Source of the DNA: CAYZXL01 sp964482435
GTDB taxonomy: Bacteria; Auribacterota; JABMQX01
Assembly (NCBI GenBank): GCA_964482435.1
Contig: CAYZXL010000063.1
Coordinates: forward strand, 1-28,300
Direction: 5' to 3'
Length of the DNA stretch: 28,300 bases
Program-made: the position numbers and the translations under genes
In this document: piece by piece, positions 15,349 through 21,710 of the stretch
Layout: the number at the start of each line of letters is the position of its first letter
How positions within the stretch are numbered: the first letter of the stretch is position 1
Notes under the pieces: model-generated
Database searches by the model: none
The model's input: only the letters and a program-made list of their open reading frames with translations
Told to the model about the DNA's origin: nothing

Positions 15349-16185
15349 CTATCCGGAGTCCTGCGGGGTCTCGAGGTACTGGGCTTCCCGAGCATCCTCT
15401 TGCCTGCACCTCGCCAGTCCCAGCATCGTCAGCAACAAAAACATCATCAACGATGCACCGTAACTCGCGTAACTGAGAAACGAGCCGCTGTCCCATGCTC
15501 TCACGAGAGCGGACAGGACAAATGGCGTGACCGAGTAACACGCGACGTTGAAATAGTAGGAGAACGGGTACGAATTCTTCCTTTTCCCATCCGCAAAAAG
15601 CAGCACGCCGGCGACCAGCGCCACCAAGAGCAACTTGCCCGCCAGGTGGAGCAGGAACGCGTCGGCCGTTTCCGCGAAGATCACCCTGGTCCTCTGCTCC
15701 CGCACTCTATCTACGAAATAGTCCTTCGCGGATATTTCCTCCGCCGTGTCAGGAATGGGTTGTCTCTCCTCCTTTCCCTTGAGATCCTTCGCCACGATTT
15801 CCGTCTTTGTGATTAAAAGCCCCGCCCGGTACTTCCCGTCGAGATGCTCCGATTTCCCGGAGGTGTCCACGACGACGGCAAAAACCTTACCTTCCGTTTT
15901 CTTCTCGTAAACGTGCGGTTTATCAGGCGGGTAATCGGCTTTCCCGTCCTCAAAAGAAAACTGCGGCAAAGCCTCGTCATAAAACTCCGAAGCCCCTTGC
16001 TCAAGTAGGTCGAAACCCACGCTCGCCGCGCGATACCCGAGGAAGCCGTACACGAGCAAGCAGATGACGCCGAGGTAGAGAAAACTCCGCCAACTGCTCT
16101 GCCGCAGCACGACGGGATAAAAGCCGGGATCGAAGGACAGGATTATTCCGCGGATGATAGGCGCCTTGTCTTTTTCCATCCTCAT
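15349..16185 (-). CDS. DUF1189-like membrane protein
   Basis: About 279 residues from ATG 16185. The N-terminal FDPGFYPVVLRQSSWRSFLYLGVICLLVYGFLGY region gives a first membrane helix. A large extracytoplasmic domain of about 110 residues follows (FSFEDGKADYPPDKPHVY, FAVVVDTSG), then four C-terminal helices including YYFNVACYSVTPFVLS. That layout fits the DUF1189 family, whose function is unknown. The start is uncertain: a GTG at 16266 preceded by AGGAGG would lengthen the N-terminus by 27 residues and sits closer to def. It lies between def and fmt in a probable single operon; a 150-nt gap separates it from fmt. Confidence 0.8.
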   Translation of the reverse strand: MRMEKDKAPIIRGIILSFDPGFYPVVLRQSSWRSFLYLGVICLLVYGFLGYRAASVGFDLLEQGASEFYDEALPQFSFEDGKADYPPDKPHVYEKKTEGKVFAVVVDTSGKSEHLDGKYRAGLLITKTEIVAKDLKGKEERQPIPDTAEEISAKDYFVDRVREQRTRVIFAETADAFLLHLAGKLLLVALVAGVLLFADGKRKNSYPFSYYFNVACYSVTPFVLSALVRAWDSGSFLSYASYGASLMMFLLLTMLGLARCRQEDAREAQYLETPQDSG

Positions 16186-16319
16186 TTTCCAGAGCAGTAC
16201 AGAGAGGAACGCAGAAAATACACTGACCCGAAAAAACTCAGTGGCCAGCCGAGACAATACTTTCACGGTCTCCAGCCGCCTCCTGGGCAACCTCCAGGGG
16301 AAAAGGAGAGCGACCTTTT

Positions 16320-16823
16320 CTATTTCTTGTTCGCCTTCGCCAGGCTTCTCAGCTTGAGGGAAAGCGCAGCTTTTCCCAGGAAGCCGAGCCGGTCCACGAA
16401 GAGAATCCCGTCCAGATGGTCAATCTCATGCTGTATCACTCGCGCGAGAATTCCCGAGCACTTCTTCCTGATTGCCTCCCCTTCCGGAGTCATCCCCTCG
16501 ACGAGGACCTCCGCGGCTCGGGCGACCTTCGCCGAGATTCCCGGGACGCTCAAACACCCTTCCTCCGAGTCGCACGAGCCTTCCGCCTCAAGTATCGTCG
16601 GATTGACGAGCGCAACGAGCCCCGTCTGCTCTTTCGGCACTTCAGCGACGATGATTCTGCGCAAGTCGCCGACCTGAGGAGCCGCCAGCCCGACTCCCTC
16701 CGCCTGGCGCATCGTCTCAGCCATGCTGCAAATAAGTTCCCGAACACCCTCATCTATCTTCTCGACGGGGGAAGCCTTCTTCCTCAGAACTTCCTCGCCA
16801 TATAGAAAAACCTTCATTACCAT
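16320..16823 (-). CDS. def: Peptide deformylase
   Basis: 167 residues. Removes the formyl group from nascent proteins and needs a metal ion. The three family motifs are intact: GVGLAAPQVG, EGCLSVPG (metal-ligand Cys) and QHEIDHLDG (two metal-ligand His and the catalytic Glu). AGGTG about 7 nt upstream supports the start at 16823; ATG 16817 is two codons further in. Its stop is about 135 nt before the chosen start of the DUF1189-like gene. def with fmt is a widespread bacterial arrangement, and here the two are separated by the membrane protein. Confidence 0.97.
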   Translation of the reverse strand: MVMKVFLYGEEVLRKKASPVEKIDEGVRELICSMAETMRQAEGVGLAAPQVGDLRRIIVAEVPKEQTGLVALVNPTILEAEGSCDSEEGCLSVPGISAKVARAAEVLVEGMTPEGEAIRKKCSGILARVIQHEIDHLDGILFVDRLGFLGKAALSLKLRSLAKANKK

Positions 16824-16975
16824 TCGGATGCACCTGACCTTGTGTTTCCAGAGTCTGTCGCCCCGACACGCGCGTCTAATCACCCAACCACGCTCGTGTC
16901 GCCAATCGAGCAGCTGACAACCACTCGGTCCCTCCGCCGGCTAATGTGCTCGTCGTCCGGCGTTGACCCTGAGAC

Positions 16976-17004
16976 ATCATATCAAATGCACGAGCGCGAT
17001 TGAA
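16976..17004 (-). promoter_or_regulatory. Possible promoter of the def-fmt operon
   Basis: Read on the minus strand: TTCAAT (17004-16999), a 17-nt spacer and TATGAT (16981-16976), about 150 nt upstream of def. The -10 element is good (5 of 6), the -35 poor. Confidence 0.4.
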
Positions 17005-17056
17005 TCGCAACTGACCGCCGCTCGACTCCGAGCATCCGCTCTTGCGGTGGAAGGCG

Positions 17057-18238
17057 TTACTGAGACGGCAGCCACGGCGTCAGGCATTCCCGCCATCTCT
17101 GGCCGATGGCGCGCTTGCTGAAATCTGCAAGCCGTCGGTTCTGTCGTCGGATAATTTCCGCGCGGAAAGCGCGATTCGCGATGAGTTCGTGAATCATCTC
17201 GGCGACGAGCTCTGGCTCCTTTCTATTTACAACGATGGAAGCGCCGCCGAGAGTTTCCGGCACTGCGCTCGAGCGGTACGCAATGACCGGCACCTGAAAA
17301 TGCATCGCCTCCAGGAGCGGAATGCAAAATCCCTCGTGCTCGCTCATGCACACAAAAACGTCCGCCAACCGATAGTAGGCTATTAGCTCGCGAAAATTCA
17401 CGTGGCCGGTGAAAATAACGCCCCGCGCGTCCAGTTCGCCAACCAGCCCCATCAGATAAGAATAGTACCTACCCGTCCCGGCGTAAGACCCGACCAGCAG
17501 AAGCCGCGACCTCGGGTTTATCGTCCTGTAATAGAAGTGGAAGATTTTTATGAGGTCCTCGAATTTCTTATTCGGGACAACCCGACCAACGAAGAGAACG
17601 TTGACGAAGTTGTCGGAATATTTCCGGAGGACGTCCTGGTCGGGCTCCTCATCGAGCAATTCCAAATCCACCAGAGGCGGCACGACCTCAACGTTTCGGT
17701 AACCCGCCGCCAGAAGCCCCGATTTGTTGAATTCGGAATCTGCGATGGCGAGGTCAACGCGCTTCCGAAGCGACTCCAGTTTCGCATACCCTTCCTCGAG
17801 CCGTTTCGCCGCGTCGGGGTCAACCGCGGCAAGATACTCCGGCGGAGTGATGTTGTGATAGACGAGGACCTTCCGGCAGTCCAGGCCGCCAAAGAACTCA
17901 ATTAGCTCTCCGCCGATCGAGAAGTGGAACACCATGATGTCGGGAGCTATGGGCGACGAGTCGCCCAGTTCTGGATGGCGCGCGTGTTGTTCACGGAGCA
18001 TCGCCCCCGGAGCCTTCTCTTCCGAACCCAGACCCTCCGTTTTTCCTTCCGGCCGCCATTGCCGCGGATACTCCCGGTAATCCGTGCACAGCCCCCTCAT
18101 TCGCGGGCTTGTGAACTGCGGCATCGCGTAAATCTCCGAATCGTGGCCCCAGCTTCGAAAGAGCCTCTGGAGCTCTATCGCAATGCCGCTGATGGCATCT
18201 CCTCTTGAGAATCCTGCTGTGAACTGGTCAATTCGCAT
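17057..18238 (-). CDS. GT4-type glycosyltransferase
   Basis: 393-residue GT-B fold glycosyltransferase. The N-terminal domain (MRIDQFTAGFSRGDAISG) includes the acceptor-side loop common in GT4, a conserved VYHNITPPEY and SEFNKSGLLAAGY. The C-terminal domain has NVLFVGRVVPNKKFEDLI (donor-binding), FTGHV, the Glu-rich VCMSEHEGFCIPLLEAMHFQVPVIAY motif (E-x7-E) and VPETLGGA. It transfers a sugar from a nucleotide donor, probably GDP- or UDP-sugar, to a glycan or lipid at the cytoplasmic face. The start at 18238 matches the family N-terminus; codons back to 18313 are not family-like. Function unknown beyond the class; the context (alone before def) gives no pathway. Confidence 0.93.
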   Translation of the reverse strand: MRIDQFTAGFSRGDAISGIAIELQRLFRSWGHDSEIYAMPQFTSPRMRGLCTDYREYPRQWRPEGKTEGLGSEEKAPGAMLREQHARHPELGDSSPIAPDIMVFHFSIGGELIEFFGGLDCRKVLVYHNITPPEYLAAVDPDAAKRLEEGYAKLESLRKRVDLAIADSEFNKSGLLAAGYRNVEVVPPLVDLELLDEEPDQDVLRKYSDNFVNVLFVGRVVPNKKFEDLIKIFHFYYRTINPRSRLLLVGSYAGTGRYYSYLMGLVGELDARGVIFTGHVNFRELIAYYRLADVFVCMSEHEGFCIPLLEAMHFQVPVIAYRSSAVPETLGGASIVVNRKEPELVAEMIHELIANRAFRAEIIRRQNRRLADFSKRAIGQRWRECLTPWLPSQ

Positions 18239-18372
18239 AGTGTGGCATCTCAATCGCTGAGTATGGGGAGCGCGCGGAAAACCGTAAACATAGCTCCTGC
18301 CTCCGCGAAACAATCCTACAGGCCCTCTCGCGCGGCGTCAACCCCCCGAGCCCTTCCGCGCCCGTCCTTTTT

Positions 18373-18499
18373 ACCGCGGAGAACACAGAGAGCACAGAGA
18401 AAAACAGGAGCAGAGCGAGGACCAGGGGATGGACGGAACGATGCCGAAAGTCCCCTTGATCCTGTACCCTTATTCTCAGCGTCCTCGGTGCTCTCTGGC
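18373..18499. repeat. Short gene-less inverted-repeat unit of the CGCAGAG type
   Basis: Left arm at 18373-18399 (ACCGCGGAGAACACAGAG and on) resembles the left ends of the units at 23607 and 25041, with the heptamers C-(G/A)-C-(A/G)-GAG spaced by 9 nt. The right arm, about 18473-18499, is a degenerate reverse complement (CTCAGCGTCCTCGGTGCTCTC). The roughly 73 nt between has no coding signal. It lies in the 544-nt gene-free stretch between the glycosyltransferase and the ABC permease genes (18239-18782). Confidence 0.6.
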
Positions 18500-18544
18500 C
18501 TGAAAATGGGCGCTACGCGGTCACCATTTGGACGGGAACTCTTT

Positions 18545-18632
18545 CTCCCGCCGAAGGCGGGAAGGACGCAAAGGAGCAAGCCCCGTGAATTCCTGGCGTC
18601 TTAGCGTCTTGGCGAGAAAAAACGGGGTTGAT
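18545..18632. repeat. Second short inverted-repeat unit, GCGTCTT type
   Basis: Right half has GCGTCTT repeats at 9-nt spacing followed by GGCGAGAAA (about 18597-18620). Left half begins TTTCTCCCGCC, with the palindrome CCCGCC-GAA-GGCGGG (18547-18561) and then GGACGCAAAGG. The two halves are imperfect reverse complements. This is a third variant of the same nonamer-spaced design, less clear than the others. Confidence 0.45.
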
Positions 18633-18782
18633 AGGAGGATTTTCATGGTCTCCGGGTGTGCAAGGCTCGTGAGCGACTGCGGTTTCTTCCCGCGGTGGTT
18701 GCCGTCAGGATGCGCGTATGCTATTCTGTTTCCCGCGGCAGGTTCACACGAGCGTTTGATGAGAACACGTGCAGGCAAGGCG

Positions 18783-19697
18783 ATGGAGGAGCTAACGAAG
18801 CAGAACGGCCAGCCCGATCTCCTGGAAGCCCCCTTTGTCAGAAAGGTCGGGCTTTGGCGGGAAATCCGCCGGTCGAAGATGGCGGTGGTCGGCCTCATTA
18901 TCACCTCGATCCTCGTGCTCGTGGCTCTCTTCGCGCCGCTGTTGTCGCCGTCTGACCCGAGGAAAACGGATCTGGAGGCGATTACCCGCGCACCGTCGAG
19001 GGGGCACCCGCTCGGCACCGACGACATGGGGAGAGACATCGCCAGCCGGATTATCTACGGGTCGCGCATTTCGCTTAGCGTCGGAATCGTGGCAGAGGCA
19101 ATCAGCTTAGCGATAGGACTGACCATCGGCGCCCTCGCTGGCTACTACGGCGGGCGACTCGACAACCTCCTCATGAGGTTCACCGACATCATCTTTGCCT
19201 TCCCGACGGCCCTTTTTGCTATCGCCGTCAGCGCAGTCTTCGAGAGGAGAACCATCGGGACACTTTTCTTGATTCTCGGGCTTATTGGCTGGGCGGGAGT
19301 TGCAAGGATTGTCCGCGGGACAGTCCTTTCGGTCAAAGAGCGGGAATTTGCGGAAGCTGCCCGTGCCCTTGGTGCAGGGGACGCGCGAATTATCCTCCGC
19401 CACATCCTCCCCAACTCCCTCGCGCCCGTCATCGTCGCCTCTTCGATTGGCGTCGCAGGGAACATCTTGACGGAGGCGTGGCTGAGCTTCCTCGGACTTG
19501 GTCTGGAGGCGTCCGTCCCGAGCTGGGGAATAATGATTCGCGACGGTCAGCAGTTCATCACCGCCAAACCCTGGATTTGCTTTTTCCCCGGACTTGCTAT
19601 CATCATCACAGTTCTCGGATTCAATCTCTTGGGCGACGGGCTTAGAGACATCCTCGACCCCCGCCTGCGCGGGCGGCAAAGTGCCGCCGTGCGCTGA
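18783..19697 (+). CDS. Orphan DppC-like ABC transporter permease
   Basis: About 304 residues from ATG 18783. Binding-protein-dependent peptide/nickel-type permease (DppC/OppC group) with six predicted helices. It has the family N-terminal GTDDMGRDIASRIIYGSRISLS, the EAA loop EFAEAARALGAGDARIILRHILPN that contacts the ATPase, and the end GFNLLGDGLRDILDPRL. An in-frame extension to 18528 runs through repeats and is rejected; ATG 18759 is also possible. It differs from the permease at 25554 and has no neighbouring DppB of its own, so it may belong to a second system or be what remains after insertions. A 120-nt spacer follows before the ORF6N pseudogene. Confidence 0.9.
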   Translation: MEELTKQNGQPDLLEAPFVRKVGLWREIRRSKMAVVGLIITSILVLVALFAPLLSPSDPRKTDLEAITRAPSRGHPLGTDDMGRDIASRIIYGSRISLSVGIVAEAISLAIGLTIGALAGYYGGRLDNLLMRFTDIIFAFPTALFAIAVSAVFERRTIGTLFLILGLIGWAGVARIVRGTVLSVKEREFAEAARALGAGDARIILRHILPNSLAPVIVASSIGVAGNILTEAWLSFLGLGLEASVPSWGIMIRDGQQFITAKPWICFFPGLAIIITVLGFNLLGDGLRDILDPRLRGRQSAAVR

Positions 19698-19863
19698 GCT
19701 CGGAGGTGGGCATCCAGAATAGTGTGCGGTGTCTGGGGTGAGCAAGAGAAAACAGATTACGAGGCAACCATGGCGGCACGACTCACATAAGTGAAGAGCC
19801 CCGGCGTCCGGCACGATGAACGCCCAGTTTGTAACGCGTCGGGGAGCTGTAAAGGCCTCAAAT

Positions 19864-20389
19864 ATGCCGACTCAACAATCGCTTGTTCCCGCAGAGAGGG
19901 TTGAGAAGTCAATTCTCCTGATCCGTGGGCAAAAGGTCATGCTCGATGCCGACCTCGCGGCACTGTACGGGGTCAAGACGAGCGTCCTTATTCGGGCGGT
20001 GAGGCGAAATATCGAGCGGTTCCCCGGCGACTTTATGTTTTCGCCTTGCAAAGAAGGAACTTACATTCTTGAGAGGCCAAATTGGCACCTCAAGTCAGTG
20101 GGGAGGGCGACGCTATCCGCCCTACGCATTCAGCGAACAAGGAGTGGCAATGCTCTCCAGCGTGCTGAGGAGCAAGCGTGCGGTACTGGTCAATATCGAG
20201 ATCATGCGAGCCTTCGTACGATTACGTTCGACGCTCGGTTCTCACGCCGAATTGGCCACCAAGGTCGCCGCTCTGGAGAAAAAATACGACGAACAATTCA
20301 AGGTGGTCTTCGACGCGATTCGGCAGCTCATGGCGCCGCCTCAAGCGAGGCGAAAGCGAATCGGATTTCACGTCGAGGACGAGAGATGA
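19864..20389 (+). pseudogene. ORF6N-domain protein, frameshifted in a T4 run
   Basis: The N-terminal part (KSILLIRGQKVMLDADLAALYGV, IERFPGDFMF) is an ORF6N DNA-binding-type domain found in phage antirepressor-like proteins. One extra T in the run 20038-20041 shifts the frame. Without it the sequence continues DFMF then RLAKKELTFLRGQIGTSS and WGGRRYPPYAFSEQGVAMLSS, through a coiled-coil-like helix, to a stop at 20389, a total of about 175 residues. Hence a normal gene with a single-base defect, or a sequencing error. Such proteins are common cargo of mobile and prophage-derived regions. The rival 19816-20550 frame is a shadow after the shift. Confidence 0.85.
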
Positions 20390-20524
20390 TGCTTGATTCC
20401 CGTGGCCCGCGGGGAGGGTGCGCAGAAATGGTCGAGGAAGACGCGAAGAGGGCGGGTCCCCTCGCTTGGTCCGCGAATAGGCCCGGACCTCTTCCAGTAC
20501 GGGCTTTTGCGAAAGGAGATGGCG

Positions 20525-20899
20525 ATGGGATTGACGGCTTTGGAGATTGAAGTCGGAAATCCGGCGACGCCGGAGGTCACGGAGAAAGTCGAGTTCCTGA
20601 TTGACTCGGGGGCAATTTACTCTGTTGTTCCGACGCCAATTCTGAGAAAAGTGGGTATTAACCCGATAGCGAAACAGAAATTTCGTTTGGCCGACGGAAC
20701 AAAGATCGTCCGGGACAAGGGAGGAGCTCTCTTCAGGTATCGGGAGCGTGTCGGTGTGGCAGATGTCATCTTTGGCAAGAAAGGAGACGCTGCTCTTCTC
20801 GGTGCCTTTACCCTGGAAGCGCTCGGGCTTGCTCTCGACCCACTGCGCAGAGAGCTGAAGCCCCTCCCGATGATTCTCGGCCCCGCGACGTGTCCGTAG
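20525..20899 (+). CDS. Retropepsin-like aspartyl protease family protein, copy 2
   Basis: 124 residues. VEFLIDSGAIYSVVP gives the D-S-G-A active-site loop, but the fourth residue is Ile, not Thr, unlike the copy at 11941. LADGTKIVRDKGGAL and ALLGAFTLEALGLALDP follow the usual order of clan AA bacterial proteins. No signal peptide. AAAGGAG at 20512-20518 places the start at 20525 (spacing 6); ATG 20519 would be too close. Whether it is proteolytic is unknown. It lies between the ORF6N pseudogene and a toxin-antitoxin cluster, reading in the same direction. Confidence 0.82.
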   Translation: MGLTALEIEVGNPATPEVTEKVEFLIDSGAIYSVVPTPILRKVGINPIAKQKFRLADGTKIVRDKGGALFRYRERVGVADVIFGKKGDAALLGAFTLEALGLALDPLRRELKPLPMILGPATCP

Positions 20900-20952
20900 T
20901 TGAAGCCTTCGGCGAAAGCCGGTTTCATCGGAGAAAGGGAGGAGTTCAGGAC

Positions 20953-21162
20953 ATGAAGACATTCAACGAGCGGTATATAGTGGATGAGAAAGGCAATCGC
21001 GTCGGCGTCTTGCTCGACTTAGACGACTACCGAAGATTGTTACAGGAAGTTGAGGAACTGGAATCCATTCGCGCCTACGACGCCGCAAAGGTCACCGGCG
21101 ACGAAGCCATCCCGTTCGAGGAGGCGGTTGGCGAGGCTTATGTGCAGCACGAGCCTCAATGA
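20953..21162 (+). CDS. Antitoxin-like small protein (Phd/YefM-type), first of two
   Basis: 69 residues from ATG 20953, with GGGAGGAG about 9 nt upstream. YIVDEKGNRVGVLLDLDDYRRLLQEVEELES is the start of Phd/YefM-like or related antitoxins, where a small DNA-binding domain binds the operator and the acidic C-terminal tail (EAIPFEEAVGEAY) neutralises the toxin. It is similar to the following gene (KTx-Q/ERYxVDxKG, V-L-x-L/V-x-x-Y). No toxin of its own follows directly; the next gene is another antitoxin. Confidence 0.78.
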   Translation: MKTFNERYIVDEKGNRVGVLLDLDDYRRLLQEVEELESIRAYDAAKVTGDEAIPFEEAVGEAYVQHEPQ

Positions 21163-21177
21163 TTGAAAGGAGTCCGA

Positions 21178-21369
21178 ATGAAAACCCCCCATCAGCAGTA
21201 TGTGGTTGACCGCAAAGGCAGAAAAACGGCGGTCGTTCTTCCTGTTGAGGAGTACGAGCAGCTTCTGGAGGATTTGCACGACCTGGCAGTGGTCGCCGAA
21301 CGCCGCGATGAGCCGTCCATCGAACTTGCGGAACTGAAACGCCGGTTGAAAAAAGATGGGCTCCTATAA
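21178..21369 (+). CDS. Antitoxin (Phd/YefM-type), partner of RelE-like toxin
   Basis: 63 residues from ATG 21178; AAAGGAG sits about 5 nt upstream, so the in-frame start at 21163 is rejected. KTPHQQYVVDRKGRKTAVVLPVEEYEQLLEDLHDLA is an antitoxin N-terminal domain, and the basic tail ELKRRLKKDGLL is typical of the toxin-binding end. The last codons overlap the toxin start (21356), the standard coupled arrangement. Shares its pattern with the gene just upstream, suggesting a duplication of the antitoxin alone. Confidence 0.85.
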   Translation: MKTPHQQYVVDRKGRKTAVVLPVEEYEQLLEDLHDLAVVAERRDEPSIELAELKRRLKKDGLL

Positions 21370-21622
21370 GGTTTGCCTCAAGCCTTCAGTGGAGAAGGAC
21401 CTGCGCCGTCTGCCCAAAGCCGCCCTTCGCCGCGTCATGAGGCACATCGAAGGTCTGTCCGCTGAGCCTTTTCCTCGCCGCGTCGCTAAGGTGCGGGGCG
21501 CGGAGCGCCTCTATCGCATTCCTGTCGGCGACTACCGAATCGTATATGAGGTTGACGCGCGAGCGAAGACTATTACCATCCATTACGTGAGGCACCGACG
21601 GGAGGTTTACCGCCGGCTGTAG
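21356..21622 (+). CDS. RelE/ParE-family toxin
   Basis: 88 residues. KVCLKPSVEKDLRRLPKAALRRVMRHIEGL, then VRGAERLYRIPVGDYRIVYEVDARAKTITIHYVRHRREVYRR is a clear RelE-type fold, including the R-x-G-DYR-Y-VD core and the HYVRHRREVYR catalytic/basic end. RelE toxins cut mRNA in the ribosome A site, and related ParE toxins act on gyrase; the basic residues favour the RelE branch but do not prove it. It overlaps its antitoxin by 14 nt. After it comes a strong hairpin (21656-21673) and the peptide-transport genes. Confidence 0.9.
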   Translation: MGSYKVCLKPSVEKDLRRLPKAALRRVMRHIEGLSAEPFPRRVAKVRGAERLYRIPVGDYRIVYEVDARAKTITIHYVRHRREVYRRL

Positions 21623-21655
21623 CCCATGCATCCGAAGGAAGTTCGGCGCTGCCCA

Positions 21656-21673
21656 CGGGCCTGCAAAGGCCCG
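21656..21673 (+). terminator. GNRA-tetraloop hairpin between toxin and SBP genes
   Basis: CGGGCCT-GCAA-AGGCCCG, a perfect 7-bp stem closed by a GCAA tetraloop, 33 nt after the toxin stop. A short CTTTCC follows rather than a T-run, so terminator function is plausible but unproven. Confidence 0.45.
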
Positions 21674-21710
21674 CTTTCCCGACGCCGACCGACAAAGAGG
21701 GAGGTTCGAC

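Noticed and set aside
14638..15816. 392-codon plus-strand frame over fmt and the DUF1189-like gene
   Set aside because: Antisense to two recognisable genes; Ser/Thr/Arg-rich without domain.
18528..18782. N-terminal extension of the orphan permease
   Set aside because: The extra 85 residues come from repeat arms and lack family similarity; normal permease N-termini start near 18783.
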